From positions 248,001 to 312,000 of the forward strand of contig JAGBEG010000017.1 of NCBI GenBank assembly GCA_017937095.1: 64,000 bases of DNA, in the 5' to 3' direction. Both the position numbers and the translations under genes were made by a program. The stretch's first letter is position 1, and every line of letters begins with the position of its first letter. This document shows, piece after piece, positions 8,124-16,646 of the stretch. The stretch is from Roseburia sp. GTDB taxonomy: Bacteria; Bacillota; Clostridia; Lachnospirales; Lachnospiraceae. The notes beneath the pieces are model-generated. The model was given only the letters and a program-made list of their open reading frames with translations, had not been told where the DNA came from and made no database searches.

Positions 8124-9352
8124 GAAGTGGGATAAAAACTGTGGCAATCTATTTACATACGGTACTGATACTGGCAATGATCATTCCTGCACTGTATGCA
8201 CTTATGCTGCGGTACGGGGCGTATGATGGAGAGAAGCTTTATTTTCTCGGGCTGCTGATTTTACTGCCCGTGACTGTCACCGAAATCGCCATAAAAAGGT
8301 GCAAAAGCCTGCTGCTTTATCTTGCGATCAGCATTGCGGTCATGTGTCTTACGATAAAACTGGCAATGACTCTGGGCAGTACAGTGCTGGGCAATCTGGT
8401 ATGGGGCTATGTGGTTTTGCTGGCGATAGAAGCCGCATGGGTGACGCTGGAACGTTTTTTGCAGCGGGCGAGCGCGGATAAGACTGCTGGGAAGGGAGAG
8501 AGCTACAATCCGGACTATCAGCCGCGTGAGAGTATTTTTGAAAATCCCCATTTTGGGGGTGTAAGCCTTTTTGCGGCGATCTATCTTGTGGGAATTTTCG
8601 TTGCAAATCCCGCGCTTTGCGATCAGGCGCTTGGAAGCGCGATCGTGTATCTGTTTGCAGCAGCATTATATTACTACGTGGATAGGACGGAAGAATATCT
8701 GGCGCTGCATAAGAGAGTGGGAAATCTTCCGTCAAAGCGGATTTACGGCATCGGCGGCGGAATGCTGGCGGCGATCTTAGCCGTCCTGTTATTATTTGCG
8801 GCGGCAGCGGTAATTTCCGGCGGACAGAGGCAGTATACGGATATCCGGGAGTGGAAGCTTTTTTCGGAATTGAATCTGGAACAGCCGGTGCAGGAGGAGT
8901 GGTTGCAGGACGGTTGGTCTGATATGGCAGAGCTGCAGGAGAACCTTGGTGAAACGGAACCTGCGCCGTTCTGGCTGGATGCATTGTTCTGGATTTTGGG
9001 CGCCGTCGTTCTGTTGGGATTTTTGGCGGCAGTGGTGCAGGCAATTCGTGCGATTTTTCAAAAGTTCAGGGAAAATTACGAAGAAAACGGCGATATCGTG
9101 GAGGAGCTTAAGGAGGAGACCGGAACGGCCGAAAAGCTGTCGAAGAGAAAGAGAGAGACGCGCTTTCGCTCAAGGCGGGAGCAGGTCCGCTATCAGTACC
9201 GCCGGTTTATAAGGAAGCACCGGAAGGGAAAACCGGAAGCGTATGAGACGCCCTACGAGATAGAGACGCTGGCGAATGTCGCGAATAGTGAGGAAGGCAA
9301 GGCAATGCACCGCATGTATGAGGAAGCGCGGTACGGGAGAGAAGGAGAGTGA
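8120..9352 (+). CDS. Integral membrane protein with DUF4129-like tail
   Basis: The ATG at 8120 overlaps the DUF58 stop (ATGA). The 410-residue protein has about five N-terminal membrane helices (residues about 8-105 and 150-185), a further helix near 212-235, an extracytoplasmic loop, and a last helix near 290-315. A basic cytoplasmic tail ends ANSEEGKAMHRMYEEARYGR. That tail resembles the DUF4129 domain seen beside or fused to transglutaminase in MoxR operons. The transglutaminase itself is absent here, so the operon is a reduced version. A role in envelope-associated assembly with MoxR/DUF58 is inferred from position. Confidence 0.75.
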   Translation: MRSGIKTVAIYLHTVLILAMIIPALYALMLRYGAYDGEKLYFLGLLILLPVTVTEIAIKRCKSLLLYLAISIAVMCLTIKLAMTLGSTVLGNLVWGYVVLLAIEAAWVTLERFLQRASADKTAGKGESYNPDYQPRESIFENPHFGGVSLFAAIYLVGIFVANPALCDQALGSAIVYLFAAALYYYVDRTEEYLALHKRVGNLPSKRIYGIGGGMLAAILAVLLLFAAAAVISGGQRQYTDIREWKLFSELNLEQPVQEEWLQDGWSDMAELQENLGETEPAPFWLDALFWILGAVVLLGFLAAVVQAIRAIFQKFRENYEENGDIVEELKEETGTAEKLSKRKRETRFRSRREQVRYQYRRFIRKHRKGKPEAYETPYEIETLANVANSEEGKAMHRMYEEARYGREGE

Positions 9353-9358
9353 TAAGGA

Positions 9359-9436
9359 ATGGAACACGATATCAATTTAAATATCCACTACACTGCCCCG
9401 AGTGAGGATGGATATGAATTTTATGATTATGAGTGA
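9359..9436 (+). CDS. Possible 25-residue protein at the end of the MoxR operon
   Basis: An ATG at 9359 follows AAGGAGAG and AAGG, six bases after the previous stop, and encodes MEHDINLNIHYTAPSEDGYE plus five residues. The start is the best feature. The end overlaps the converging MATE gene by ten bases. I have a vague memory of longer small proteins beginning with a similar MEHDINLNIHYTAP segment, so this may be a truncated copy. Translation is plausible; function is unknown. Confidence 0.35.
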   Translation: MEHDINLNIHYTAPSEDGYEFYDYE

Positions 9437-10758
9437 TCCTTTCGCACATATTTACTTGTCAGAAACTGGCGGTAAAATACAAACCCGACAGCACTGGTAA
9501 TAACCTCTGTCACAGGGAAGGTCATCCAGAACCAGTTCAGTCCGAATCTTGAGAAGAGAAAGCCCAATGGGACAAACAGCACCACAGTGCGGATTACTGT
9601 CAAAAGTGAGCTTTTCAGGCTCGAACCTACTGCCTGAAAGAATACCGGAAAAATCAGTGACGTTACCATCGGGAGAAAGCTTATTCCGACAAACCGGAAT
9701 CCGACGCGTCCGATTTCAATCACCAGCTCGTCCGTGGTGAATACCCGCAGCATCTGTGCCGGAACAGAGACAAAACACAGAGTTCCGACTGCCATCATAG
9801 CGAGTCCGAATCTGATCGCAGAAGTCAATGTCTCTTTGCATCGCCCGATATTTCCTGCGGCGTAATTATAACTAATCACCGGAACGATACAGGTCTGCAT
9901 TGCGCCCAGAGGAATAAAGAAAAAGGTCTGCCACTTATAATAAAGCCCCAGAGCGGTGACCGCCTGATCGGAAAATGAGGATAATATCAGATTTAAGCCT
10001 AATATGTAAAAGGTATATGCAGATTGCATTAAAATATTAGGTACGCCCAGACGGAAGATCTGCGCGATATAGCGCGGATATACTTCAAGTGCAGGGGATT
10101 TCCGAAAACCTTTCCAGAATACGATCAGAGCCGCTGCAATTTGTCCGGCGACGGTTGCTGCCGCAGCGCCGGCAATTCCCATTTCCGGTAGTCCGAACAT
10201 GCCGAAAATCAGCAGCGGGTCAATGATAATATTGATAACGGCGCCGGCGATCTGCGCAATCATGGGCGTTTTCATGTCTCCGTTTGCCTGCAGTACTTTC
10301 GTCCATATGCTTTCGAGGAATAATCCGAAACTAAGAACACAGACAATTCTTCCGTACACGATGACGTCATTTATTACATTCACAGAATTCGTAGACATTT
10401 TTGCATAGGCAGGCATGATCAGCCAGCAAATCACAGCAAACAGAAACCACATAGAAACGGCAAGCGGCGCGCCAACGCCTGCATAAGCATCCGCTTCTTT
10501 CTGGCGTCCGACGCCAAGCTTTGCAGCCATGACCGTATTGATTCCAACGCCTGTGCCGACTGCCAGCGCGATCATCAAAAGCTGCAGCGGATAAATAATA
10601 GACAATGCGGTAAGACCGGAAGCGGAATACCTTCCGATAAACAGACTGTCAACAATATTGTAGAGCGCCTGAATTAACTGTGCGAGCATCACAGGCGGTG
10701 CAAGCTTCAATAATATTCTGCTGATTTTTTCTTCGCCGAAAAATTCTGTTGTGTCCAC
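9427..10758 (-). CDS. MATE family efflux transporter
   Basis: Read leftward from a GTG start at 10756-10758 behind AAGGAATG. The 443-residue length and about 12 hydrophobic helices fit MATE pumps. The N-terminus (GEEKISRILLKLAPPVMLAQ) and the LYNIVDSLFIGRYSASGLTA segment are the MatE signature and recur in the second half as the internal duplication. It would export cationic drugs or metabolites with a sodium or proton gradient across the cytoplasmic membrane. It may form one transcript with the GntR gene upstream on the same strand, so that regulator could control export. The substrate cannot be told. Confidence 0.92.
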   Translation of the reverse strand: MDTTEFFGEEKISRILLKLAPPVMLAQLIQALYNIVDSLFIGRYSASGLTALSIIYPLQLLMIALAVGTGVGINTVMAAKLGVGRQKEADAYAGVGAPLAVSMWFLFAVICWLIMPAYAKMSTNSVNVINDVIVYGRIVCVLSFGLFLESIWTKVLQANGDMKTPMIAQIAGAVINIIIDPLLIFGMFGLPEMGIAGAAAATVAGQIAAALIVFWKGFRKSPALEVYPRYIAQIFRLGVPNILMQSAYTFYILGLNLILSSFSDQAVTALGLYYKWQTFFFIPLGAMQTCIVPVISYNYAAGNIGRCKETLTSAIRFGLAMMAVGTLCFVSVPAQMLRVFTTDELVIEIGRVGFRFVGISFLPMVTSLIFPVFFQAVGSSLKSSLLTVIRTVVLFVPLGFLFSRFGLNWFWMTFPVTEVITSAVGFVFYRQFLTSKYVRKDHS

Positions 10759-10762
10759 GCGT

Positions 10763-10972
10763 TCATTCCTTCTTTTCTTCTAAGGCACAGTGCAGTGCCT
10801 CATTGTATTCTGACAGTAAAGCAGTAAGTCGTTTTCTATAATCCCAGATGGGATTGTAAAACATGAAGTACGTTTCGTCAATACAATAATAGGAAACTTC
10901 CTGCGATACCATTTGAATCAACGGCAGCGTTCTTACAATATTAAATATAACCGCGTTCTTTTTTATAGGCAT
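10763..10972 (-). CDS. Hypothetical small protein, 69 aa
   Basis: This frame fills the gap between the GntR gene, which it overlaps by 32 bases, and the MATE gene, ending four bases before the MATE start codon. It contains SYYCIDETYFMFYNPIWDYR, which looks protein-like. There is no clear ribosome-binding site, because the start lies inside the end of the GntR gene. It could be a translationally coupled small protein or the tail of a lost gene. No family was recognised. Confidence 0.35.
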   Translation of the reverse strand: MPIKKNAVIFNIVRTLPLIQMVSQEVSYYCIDETYFMFYNPIWDYRKRLTALLSEYNEALHCALEEKKE

Positions 10973-11654
10973 TTATGCCGTCACAAAGCAGACCGGCAGC
11001 TTTTTCTCCTTCCCCGTTCTTTATGTATGCCGTAAACTGTGAAAGGCGTTCAAGCGCTGCGTCGGGACCTTGGAGCTGTTCATAGTCCATCCAGAAAGGA
11101 AGGGAAGCCGGTGTAAGCGCGTTCAGCACCAGAGGGGTGATGGTGTTTCCACTTAGATGCATGACAGTGTGGTGATAGCGGTAGAGCGCTTCTGCAAATG
11201 CCTCGTTGTCGTGTTCTGCATGAAGGGCAAGACTCGCGGCATCTTCCTCGCATTTTTTCAGCCTTAGAATATCTTTTTCCGTGTGTTTTTCTGCGAGAAT
11301 CTTAAGTGCAGGACATTCAAGATAGCAGCGCAGGTCCAATAAGCTGCATGCCGTATGTCTGTCTAAATGATGTATATTGCGGTTCATGATAGCAATGAGG
11401 GTATCAATATTGCCGGTATTCGCATAGTCGGCAACCGTGACTCCTTTTCTGGAAACAACGTCTAAAAAACCGCAGCGGGACAATTCACGGATTCCCTCGT
11501 GAACGACTGTCTTGCTGATTTTCATTTCATCGGCAAGCTCGCGTTCGGAAGGAAGCTTTTCTCCCGCCTTTAATTCTCCAGACAATATCAGATCTTCCAT
11601 CCGTTCAATAAAAAGCTGTTTCATAGATGGCGCAACAATTTCTCCGAATTTCAT
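10941..11654 (-). CDS. GntR-family regulator, FCD (FadR) subfamily
   Basis: The ATG at 11652-11654 is preferred because GGAG lies six bases ahead of it; an ATG at 11664-11666 would add four residues. The winged helix is at about residues 15-75, with SGELKAGEKLPSERELADEM and ISKTVVHEGIRELSRCGFL typical of GntR. The helical FCD ligand domain follows (LLDLRCYLECPALKILAEKH, then YRYHHTVMHLSGN supplying metal-binding His). FCD regulators sense organic acids or sugar acids. A FadR-type operator lies 22 bases upstream of the start codon, between this gene and the divergent oxidoreductase pair, so autoregulation and control of that pair are likely. Confidence 0.9.
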   Translation of the reverse strand: MKFGEIVAPSMKQLFIERMEDLILSGELKAGEKLPSERELADEMKISKTVVHEGIRELSRCGFLDVVSRKGVTVADYANTGNIDTLIAIMNRNIHHLDRHTACSLLDLRCYLECPALKILAEKHTEKDILRLKKCEEDAASLALHAEHDNEAFAEALYRYHHTVMHLSGNTITPLVLNALTPASLPFWMDYEQLQGPDAALERLSQFTAYIKNGEGEKAAGLLCDGINAYKKERGYI

Positions 11655-11676
11655 ATCCTTCTCCATGCACAAAAAC

Positions 11677-11687
11677 TGGTCAGACCA
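11677..11687. promoter_or_regulatory. FCD/GntR-type operator TGGTCAGACCA
   Basis: TGGTCAGACCA is a perfect palindrome around one central base, and TTGGTCTGACCAG reads on the regulator's strand. It fits the TNGTNNNACNA form known for PdhR, LldR and GlcC operators. It sits 22 bases before the GntR start codon and about 225 bases before the divergent FAD oxidoreductase gene. Direct autorepression is likely; control of the divergent gene is possible. Confidence 0.75.
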
Positions 11688-11912
11688 AAACCATAAAAAA
11701 TATCAAAGCATTTTCTGTGATTCTGTCAATTTACGATTTCCCTGTAACATAATACAATTTAGCATATGTATTGCTGATGTACAAGCGTTAAAAAAATAAC
11801 AGACTGTCAGCGTATGATGAAAAGCGTGTCGCAAATCTGGTCGTGGCAGAAGTGTGGACTTGAAATTGTGCTTTATGGATATGACACGGAAAATTTAAGG
11901 AGGTGCGTGAGT

Positions 11913-13517
11913 ATGGAAAAACACGTGGATGTAGTAGTAATCGGTGCGGGAAGCGGCGGACTTGGGGCAGCGCTCTATACCTCAAAGCAGGGATTAAAAA
12001 CACTGGTTCTGGAACGTCACAATCTGCCCGGAGGCGCAGTAACCAGCTTTGTCCGGGGAAGATTTGAATTTGAAGCGGCGCTGCACGAAGCCTGCGAGGT
12101 TGGACCGGAGGGAAACCGGGGGTCTTATGGGGCTTATCTGGAAGCGATGGGAGTGGATATTGACTGGAGACAGGAGCATAACACTTTCCACATGGTTGTA
12201 CCGTCGGAGGGAATTGATGCAAATATGCCTTGCGGAAGACAGAACTTTATTGACGAGATGGAGCGTCAGGTGCCGGGATGCCGGGAGAGTGTGACGAATT
12301 TCTTTAAGGTGGCGGAAAAGGGAATAGCGGGAATGCATTACATGACGGAGCACGCGCCGGAAAATTATTTCAAGGGAACGCCTGGCGTGATGGTTCAGAA
12401 ATTAAAGCATGACGCGCAGATGGCAAAGCTAAAAGCCACATTGAGTACGAAATATCCGGATTTTCTGCGGATGGCTTCCGTAACGATCAATGAAGGAATG
12501 GATATGCTTGAGATTCCCAAAAAAGCGCAGCACATTATGAGTTCCTATTGGGTATATCTGGGAGCGCCGCCAAAGGAAATGGATTTTTTCACCAATGCCA
12601 TGATGCTGCTGGCGTACATTGACAAGGGCGCGGCGGTTCCGTCGATGAAATCTCATGAAATTTCACTCGCATGTGAGAAAGCGGTCCGGGAGCATGGAGG
12701 CGAAATCTGGTATGGTACAGAAGTCAGGAAATTAATTGTAAAAAACGGCAGGGTCGCCGGAGTGAAAACAGACCATTGGGATATTTACGCAAAAGAAGTT
12801 ATTTCTAATGTCAATCCGCATATTGTGCTGGGAAATATGATGAATCAGAAAGCGCTGCCGGAGAAGGTATTAAAATATTACAATTCGAAGCAGCTTGCCT
12901 TGAATCTGTACACGGCTTACATCGGTCTGGATGTGTCCGCAGAGGAGCTTGGCGTTGCTGCATATTCCAGCCTGCTTAATACCACCAGCGACGGGGATGA
13001 AATGTATGAGGCAGCGCATCAGCTATACAGCAACGGATATACGATTGTGAACTGTCTGAACAATATCATTCCGGATTCATCGCCGGACGGGACGTGTACA
13101 TTGTTTTTGACCGGGATGACATACGGTGATGTGTGGAAGGATGTAAAGCCGGAAGAATACCGCCGCGTAAAGCAGAAGATAGCGGCGCAGATGATCGATC
13201 AGGCGGAGTGCGCAATGGGAATTGATATCAGATCCCATATTGAAGAAATTGAAATTGCCTGTGCACCTACTTTTGTGAGATATATGGGTACGCCCAACGG
13301 AACGCCGTACGGTTATCAGGTGAAGACAAATGACGGAATCCCGATGCGCTGCATGAACGAGGGAGAATACCATATCATTCCGGGGCTTCACTTCTGCGGG
13401 GCTACGGGAATCCTGACAGATGGATTTAACTGCGCCTGTATGTCCGGCGCAAAGACTGCCCAGTACGTCGTGGAAAAAATTAAAGCAGAAAGTAAGAAAC
13501 GTTCGGCGAACGGTTAA
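11913..13517 (+). CDS. FAD-dependent oxidoreductase, phytoene-desaturase/retinol-saturase-like
   Basis: The ATG at 11913 follows TAAGGAGGTG. The 534-residue protein opens with a dinucleotide-binding fold at residues about 5-35 (VDVVVIGAGSGGLGAALYTS) and the GG doublet LPGGAVTSF typical of COG1233 proteins. The C-terminal FAD segment reads IPGLHFCGATGILTDGFNCA. These enzymes desaturate or saturate carbon-carbon double bonds of isoprenoid or other hydrophobic substrates. No carotenoid genes are nearby, and the next gene is an NAD(P)H-linked iron-sulfur reductase 15 bases on. A reductase system for a dietary or host small molecule is more likely than carotenoid synthesis. The substrate is unknown. 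Confidence 0.88.
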   Translation: MEKHVDVVVIGAGSGGLGAALYTSKQGLKTLVLERHNLPGGAVTSFVRGRFEFEAALHEACEVGPEGNRGSYGAYLEAMGVDIDWRQEHNTFHMVVPSEGIDANMPCGRQNFIDEMERQVPGCRESVTNFFKVAEKGIAGMHYMTEHAPENYFKGTPGVMVQKLKHDAQMAKLKATLSTKYPDFLRMASVTINEGMDMLEIPKKAQHIMSSYWVYLGAPPKEMDFFTNAMMLLAYIDKGAAVPSMKSHEISLACEKAVREHGGEIWYGTEVRKLIVKNGRVAGVKTDHWDIYAKEVISNVNPHIVLGNMMNQKALPEKVLKYYNSKQLALNLYTAYIGLDVSAEELGVAAYSSLLNTTSDGDEMYEAAHQLYSNGYTIVNCLNNIIPDSSPDGTCTLFLTGMTYGDVWKDVKPEEYRRVKQKIAAQMIDQAECAMGIDIRSHIEEIEIACAPTFVRYMGTPNGTPYGYQVKTNDGIPMRCMNEGEYHIIPGLHFCGATGILTDGFNCACMSGAKTAQYVVEKIKAESKKRSANG

Positions 13518-13532
13518 CAGGGAGGTAATTTG

Positions 13533-14738
13533 ATGGCTGAAAATTTAAATCAGATTGGTTTGACCGCGTTTACAAAATTGGCGGCGACAAGACAGGAAGC
13601 AGTGAATATGGCGGAACCAGAGTATCTTCCGAAAGAGGACGCCTACGCTGCAAACCGGCTTGCAAAACAGCTTCATCCGAAGCATCAGTATTTTGTAATT
13701 TCCAAAATAAAAGACCATGGCGAGGGCGTAAAATGTTTTACGTTTGTTCCGGATACGAAAAGAAAAACGGAGCATGTGGCATACTTTGCCGCAGGTCAGT
13801 ATCTGAGTGTAAATCTGGACATAGACGGAATGCCTGTCACCAGAGCATATTCGATTTCTTCTTCTCCGAAAATGGCAGCAGAGGGAGAAATTGAGCTGAC
13901 GATCAAACAGGTTCCGGGCGGTTTAGTCTCAAATTGGATTCATGAAAACTGGAAGGTCGGAACGAGAGTAGATACTTCCGGGCCGCTTGGAACTTTTACA
14001 TATGAAGGGTTAAGAGATGCCAAAACGGTGATCGGCATTGCGGGCGGAAGCGGTATTACGCCGTTTTTGTCTATGGCGCGTGCGATTGCGGACGGAGACG
14101 AAGAATTTCAACTGATTCTGCTCTATGGAAGCCGTACAGAAGACACGATCGTGTACAAGGCGGAGTTTGACGCGCTGGAGGCGAGAACCGACAAAGTGAA
14201 GGTAGTGCATGTTCTGAGTCATGAAGAGAAGGAAGGATTTGAGCATGGATTTATTACAGCCGAATTGATTCAGAAATATGCGCCGAAGGAAGCGTACTCT
14301 GTATTTTTATGCGGTCCGCAGGCAATGTATGATTTTGTGGATAAGGAGCTTGCGAAGCTGAAGCTGCGCAGGAAGTTCATTCGTCATGAGTTGTTCGGAG
14401 AGATGCATAATCCCAAAGCGCAGAAGGAATACCCTAAGGATATAACGGTTCCGGAAAACGTGAGGATCACGGTAATAAAAGAGGGAACTTCACAGGTGAT
14501 AGAAGGCAGTACGGATGACTCTGTATTGCAGATATTGGAGAAGAACGGGATAGCCGCTCCGTCTCATTGCCGAAGCGGTGAATGCGGCTGGTGTCATTCA
14601 CGTCTGGTGTCCGGAGAGGTATATATACCGACTTCTGTAGACGGCAGACGTGAAGCGGACAAGAAATTCGGCTATATTCATCCCTGCGTTTCATTTCCGT
14701 TGTCGGATATGACGATCGAAGTCAAGCCGAAATCATAG
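13533..14738 (+). CDS. Ferredoxin-NAD(P)H reductase with C-terminal 2Fe-2S domain
   Basis: The ATG at 13533 is chosen (GGGAGG seven bases ahead) over a TTG one codon earlier. After an N-terminal extension of about 50 residues come the flavin domain (RAYSISSSPK), the NAD(P) domain (GIAGGSGITPFLSMA, then FLCGPQAMYDF) and a plant-type ferredoxin domain. That domain has Cys 346, 351 and 354 (HCRSGECGWCHS) and Cys 385. This is the layout of phenol-hydroxylase-type or HCP-type reductases. It would pass electrons from NAD(P)H through FAD and the cluster to a partner, probably the upstream oxidoreductase. A stem-loop at 14767-14815 closes the operon. Confidence 0.92.
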   Translation: MAENLNQIGLTAFTKLAATRQEAVNMAEPEYLPKEDAYAANRLAKQLHPKHQYFVISKIKDHGEGVKCFTFVPDTKRKTEHVAYFAAGQYLSVNLDIDGMPVTRAYSISSSPKMAAEGEIELTIKQVPGGLVSNWIHENWKVGTRVDTSGPLGTFTYEGLRDAKTVIGIAGGSGITPFLSMARAIADGDEEFQLILLYGSRTEDTIVYKAEFDALEARTDKVKVVHVLSHEEKEGFEHGFITAELIQKYAPKEAYSVFLCGPQAMYDFVDKELAKLKLRRKFIRHELFGEMHNPKAQKEYPKDITVPENVRITVIKEGTSQVIEGSTDDSVLQILEKNGIAAPSHCRSGECGWCHSRLVSGEVYIPTSVDGRREADKKFGYIHPCVSFPLSDMTIEVKPKS

Positions 14739-14766
14739 AAAATTTCAGAAAAAATAGAAAATTTTA

Positions 14767-14815
14767 GAACAGAATGTGGCTGCCGCAACGTGAATGCGAC
14801 AGCCACATTCTGTTC
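14767..14815. terminator. Bidirectional stem-loop terminator
   Basis: GAACAGAATGTGGCTG at 14767-14782 pairs perfectly with its complement at 14800-14815. An inner CGCA/TGCG pairing lies in the loop. On the minus strand the stem is followed by TCTAAAATTTTC, so it may serve the converging GH13 gene as well as the oxidoreductase operon. Confidence 0.75.
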
Positions 14816-14885
14816 TTAGGTATAGAGCCAAAAGCCCTGCCGGGCAGGAGGCGCGCTTATACTCCTGCGGGCAGCAGGCGCCAGC

Positions 14886-16439
14886 TTACACCTTATAAAA
14901 TCCGGCGAAGCAAGCCGGAACCGTCGCCGTTTTTCCGTCCGTCCGAAGCTCTCCGCCAAACGAATAGATCCGCTCTGTCGGTGAAAATTCACACGGGAAG
15001 GAGACCTCGCGATCGGAAGGATTTATGACAACAAGGATCCGTTCGTCCCCGGCGTATCTGAGATAGGCAAGCGGGCAGGCGTTCTTTTTGGCATAGACAA
15101 ATTCAATTTCGCCTCTGCTTAGCAAAGCCTCATGAGCCTGGCGGATTTCGATCAGCCGCTTGATCTCGCTTCTTAAGGAATGTGGGTCTGCCATCTGCGC
15201 GGCGGCAGTAGGGCGGTCGGCGCTTTCATCCTGCGGGATATAAAGCTCGCTTTTTGGAGCGGCGCTAAAGCCTGCGTTCGGCGAAGAATCCCACTGCATC
15301 GGTGAGCGCGCGCCGGTTCTCTGGTAACCGCCCTCGACCGAGACGAGACCTTCGACGTGCCGCATCCCGATTTCATCGCCGTAGTAGATAAACGGCGCGC
15401 CGGGCATTGACAGCAGAAATGCAAATGCGACCTTCAATTTATCTCCGTGTATGGTGCGTGCCAGCCGGTCCATGTCGTGGTTGCCGGAAGGAATGCAGAT
15501 GAGCCCTTTATGCTCGGATTTCTCGTAGTTCTCCTTGTATTTTTCCACAAACTCGGAAACGTCCCCCTCGCCTGCGAAGAACGGCTTTTCGCAGCGGAAC
15601 AGATCGTTATAGTGCGACGGACCGAAATGCAGCAGGAAATCCATATGGAAGCCGCCCTGCAGGCTCTTGTCCGGCTCGCCCCATTCGGAGACCATTGCCG
15701 CATCCGGAAATTCTGCATCGAGAAACGCCCGGATATTTTTCCAAAGCGCGATTGTGCCCTTCCCGTCCTCGTCGCCCTTGACGAGCGAGCCCGCCATATC
15801 GACACGGAAGCCGTCGCATCCCAGACCGAGCCAGAAGCGCATAATGTCCTTTAACGCTGCCAGCGTAGCCTGCGGGCCTTCCGCGTCCATGGGCTGCTGC
15901 CATTTTTTTGCCGGGTCGGGCTTATAGTAGCCGTAATTTAAGGCAGGCTGATGAGAAAAGAAATTCACCGCGCAGCTTCCGTCCCTGTCGGAAATGCCCC
16001 GGAGCGAACCATAGCCCGTCGGCTCTTCCCAGACGCTGTCTGTCCAGACATAGCGGTCGGTAAACTCATTTTTCTCTGCCTTCATGGACTCCTTGAACCA
16101 CGGGTGTTCTACCGAAGTATGTCCCGGAACAAGGTCAAGCAGAATGTGCATATCGCGCTTATGTACCTCGTCAAACAGCCGCTTTAAATCCTCGTTTGTG
16201 CCGTATCTTGGCGCCGCCCTGTAATAATCCGAAACATCATAGCCGGCGTCGCCGAAGGGAGATGCAAAGCAGGGATTGAGCCACAGCGCCGTGCAGCCGA
16301 GCTCTTTGATATAGTCGAGTTTTTCGATGATGCCGCCGAAATCGCCGATACCGTCGGCGTTGGTGTCCTTAAAGGACTGCGGATAAATTTCATAGAATAC
16401 CGCACGGTCAAGCCAGTTGGGATAATTATTATTGTTCAT
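14886..16439 (-). CDS. GH13 alpha-glucosidase / oligo-1,6-glucosidase-like enzyme
   Basis: The ATG at 16437-16439 (MNNNNYPNWL) is preferred; a GTG four codons upstream sits too close to the GGAAAGG. The 517-residue protein has the GH13 regions: FYEIYPQSFKDTNADGIGD, then LDLVPGHTS, GCDGFRVDMAGS with nucleophile Asp214, MVSEWGEP with acid/base Glu252, and GNHDMDR with Asp322. There is no signal peptide, so it acts in the cytoplasm on imported short alpha-glucans or sucrose-like sugars. It lacks the usual C-terminal beta-domain length of maltogenic amylases. It is divergent from an AraC regulator that may control it. Confidence 0.93.
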   Translation of the reverse strand: MNNNNYPNWLDRAVFYEIYPQSFKDTNADGIGDFGGIIEKLDYIKELGCTALWLNPCFASPFGDAGYDVSDYYRAAPRYGTNEDLKRLFDEVHKRDMHILLDLVPGHTSVEHPWFKESMKAEKNEFTDRYVWTDSVWEEPTGYGSLRGISDRDGSCAVNFFSHQPALNYGYYKPDPAKKWQQPMDAEGPQATLAALKDIMRFWLGLGCDGFRVDMAGSLVKGDEDGKGTIALWKNIRAFLDAEFPDAAMVSEWGEPDKSLQGGFHMDFLLHFGPSHYNDLFRCEKPFFAGEGDVSEFVEKYKENYEKSEHKGLICIPSGNHDMDRLARTIHGDKLKVAFAFLLSMPGAPFIYYGDEIGMRHVEGLVSVEGGYQRTGARSPMQWDSSPNAGFSAAPKSELYIPQDESADRPTAAAQMADPHSLRSEIKRLIEIRQAHEALLSRGEIEFVYAKKNACPLAYLRYAGDERILVVINPSDREVSFPCEFSPTERIYSFGGELRTDGKTATVPACFAGFYKV

Positions 16440-16476
16440 AATATCACGCACCTTTCCTATCGCAATTCTATTTTAT

Positions 16477-16570
16477 ATATGATACAATGAGCGCAAGTGA
16501 GAAGAACACGCTTGCGTGTTCGGCGAACGGTGAATGCTGATCATGTGCTGCTCTTGCACATGATATAATA
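16477..16570. repeat. Dispersed intergenic hairpin repeat, copy 1
   Basis: The element starts ATATGATACAATGAGCGCAAG. It contains the perfect hairpin GAACACGC-TT-GCGTGTTC (16504-16521), the phrase GGCGAACGGTGAATGC, and the hairpin ATCATGTGC-N7-GCACATGAT (16540-16564). A related element lies at 46443-46587. Both sit between genes, close to a following start. The last hairpin runs into GATATAAT, which could serve as a -10. Confidence 0.75.
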
Positions 16571-16646
16571 CGATATAAGAAACAAAATTCCTACTGAAAT
16601 AATACTCGTTTTTGATACTATAATACGATTTTGGGAGTGTTTTGTC

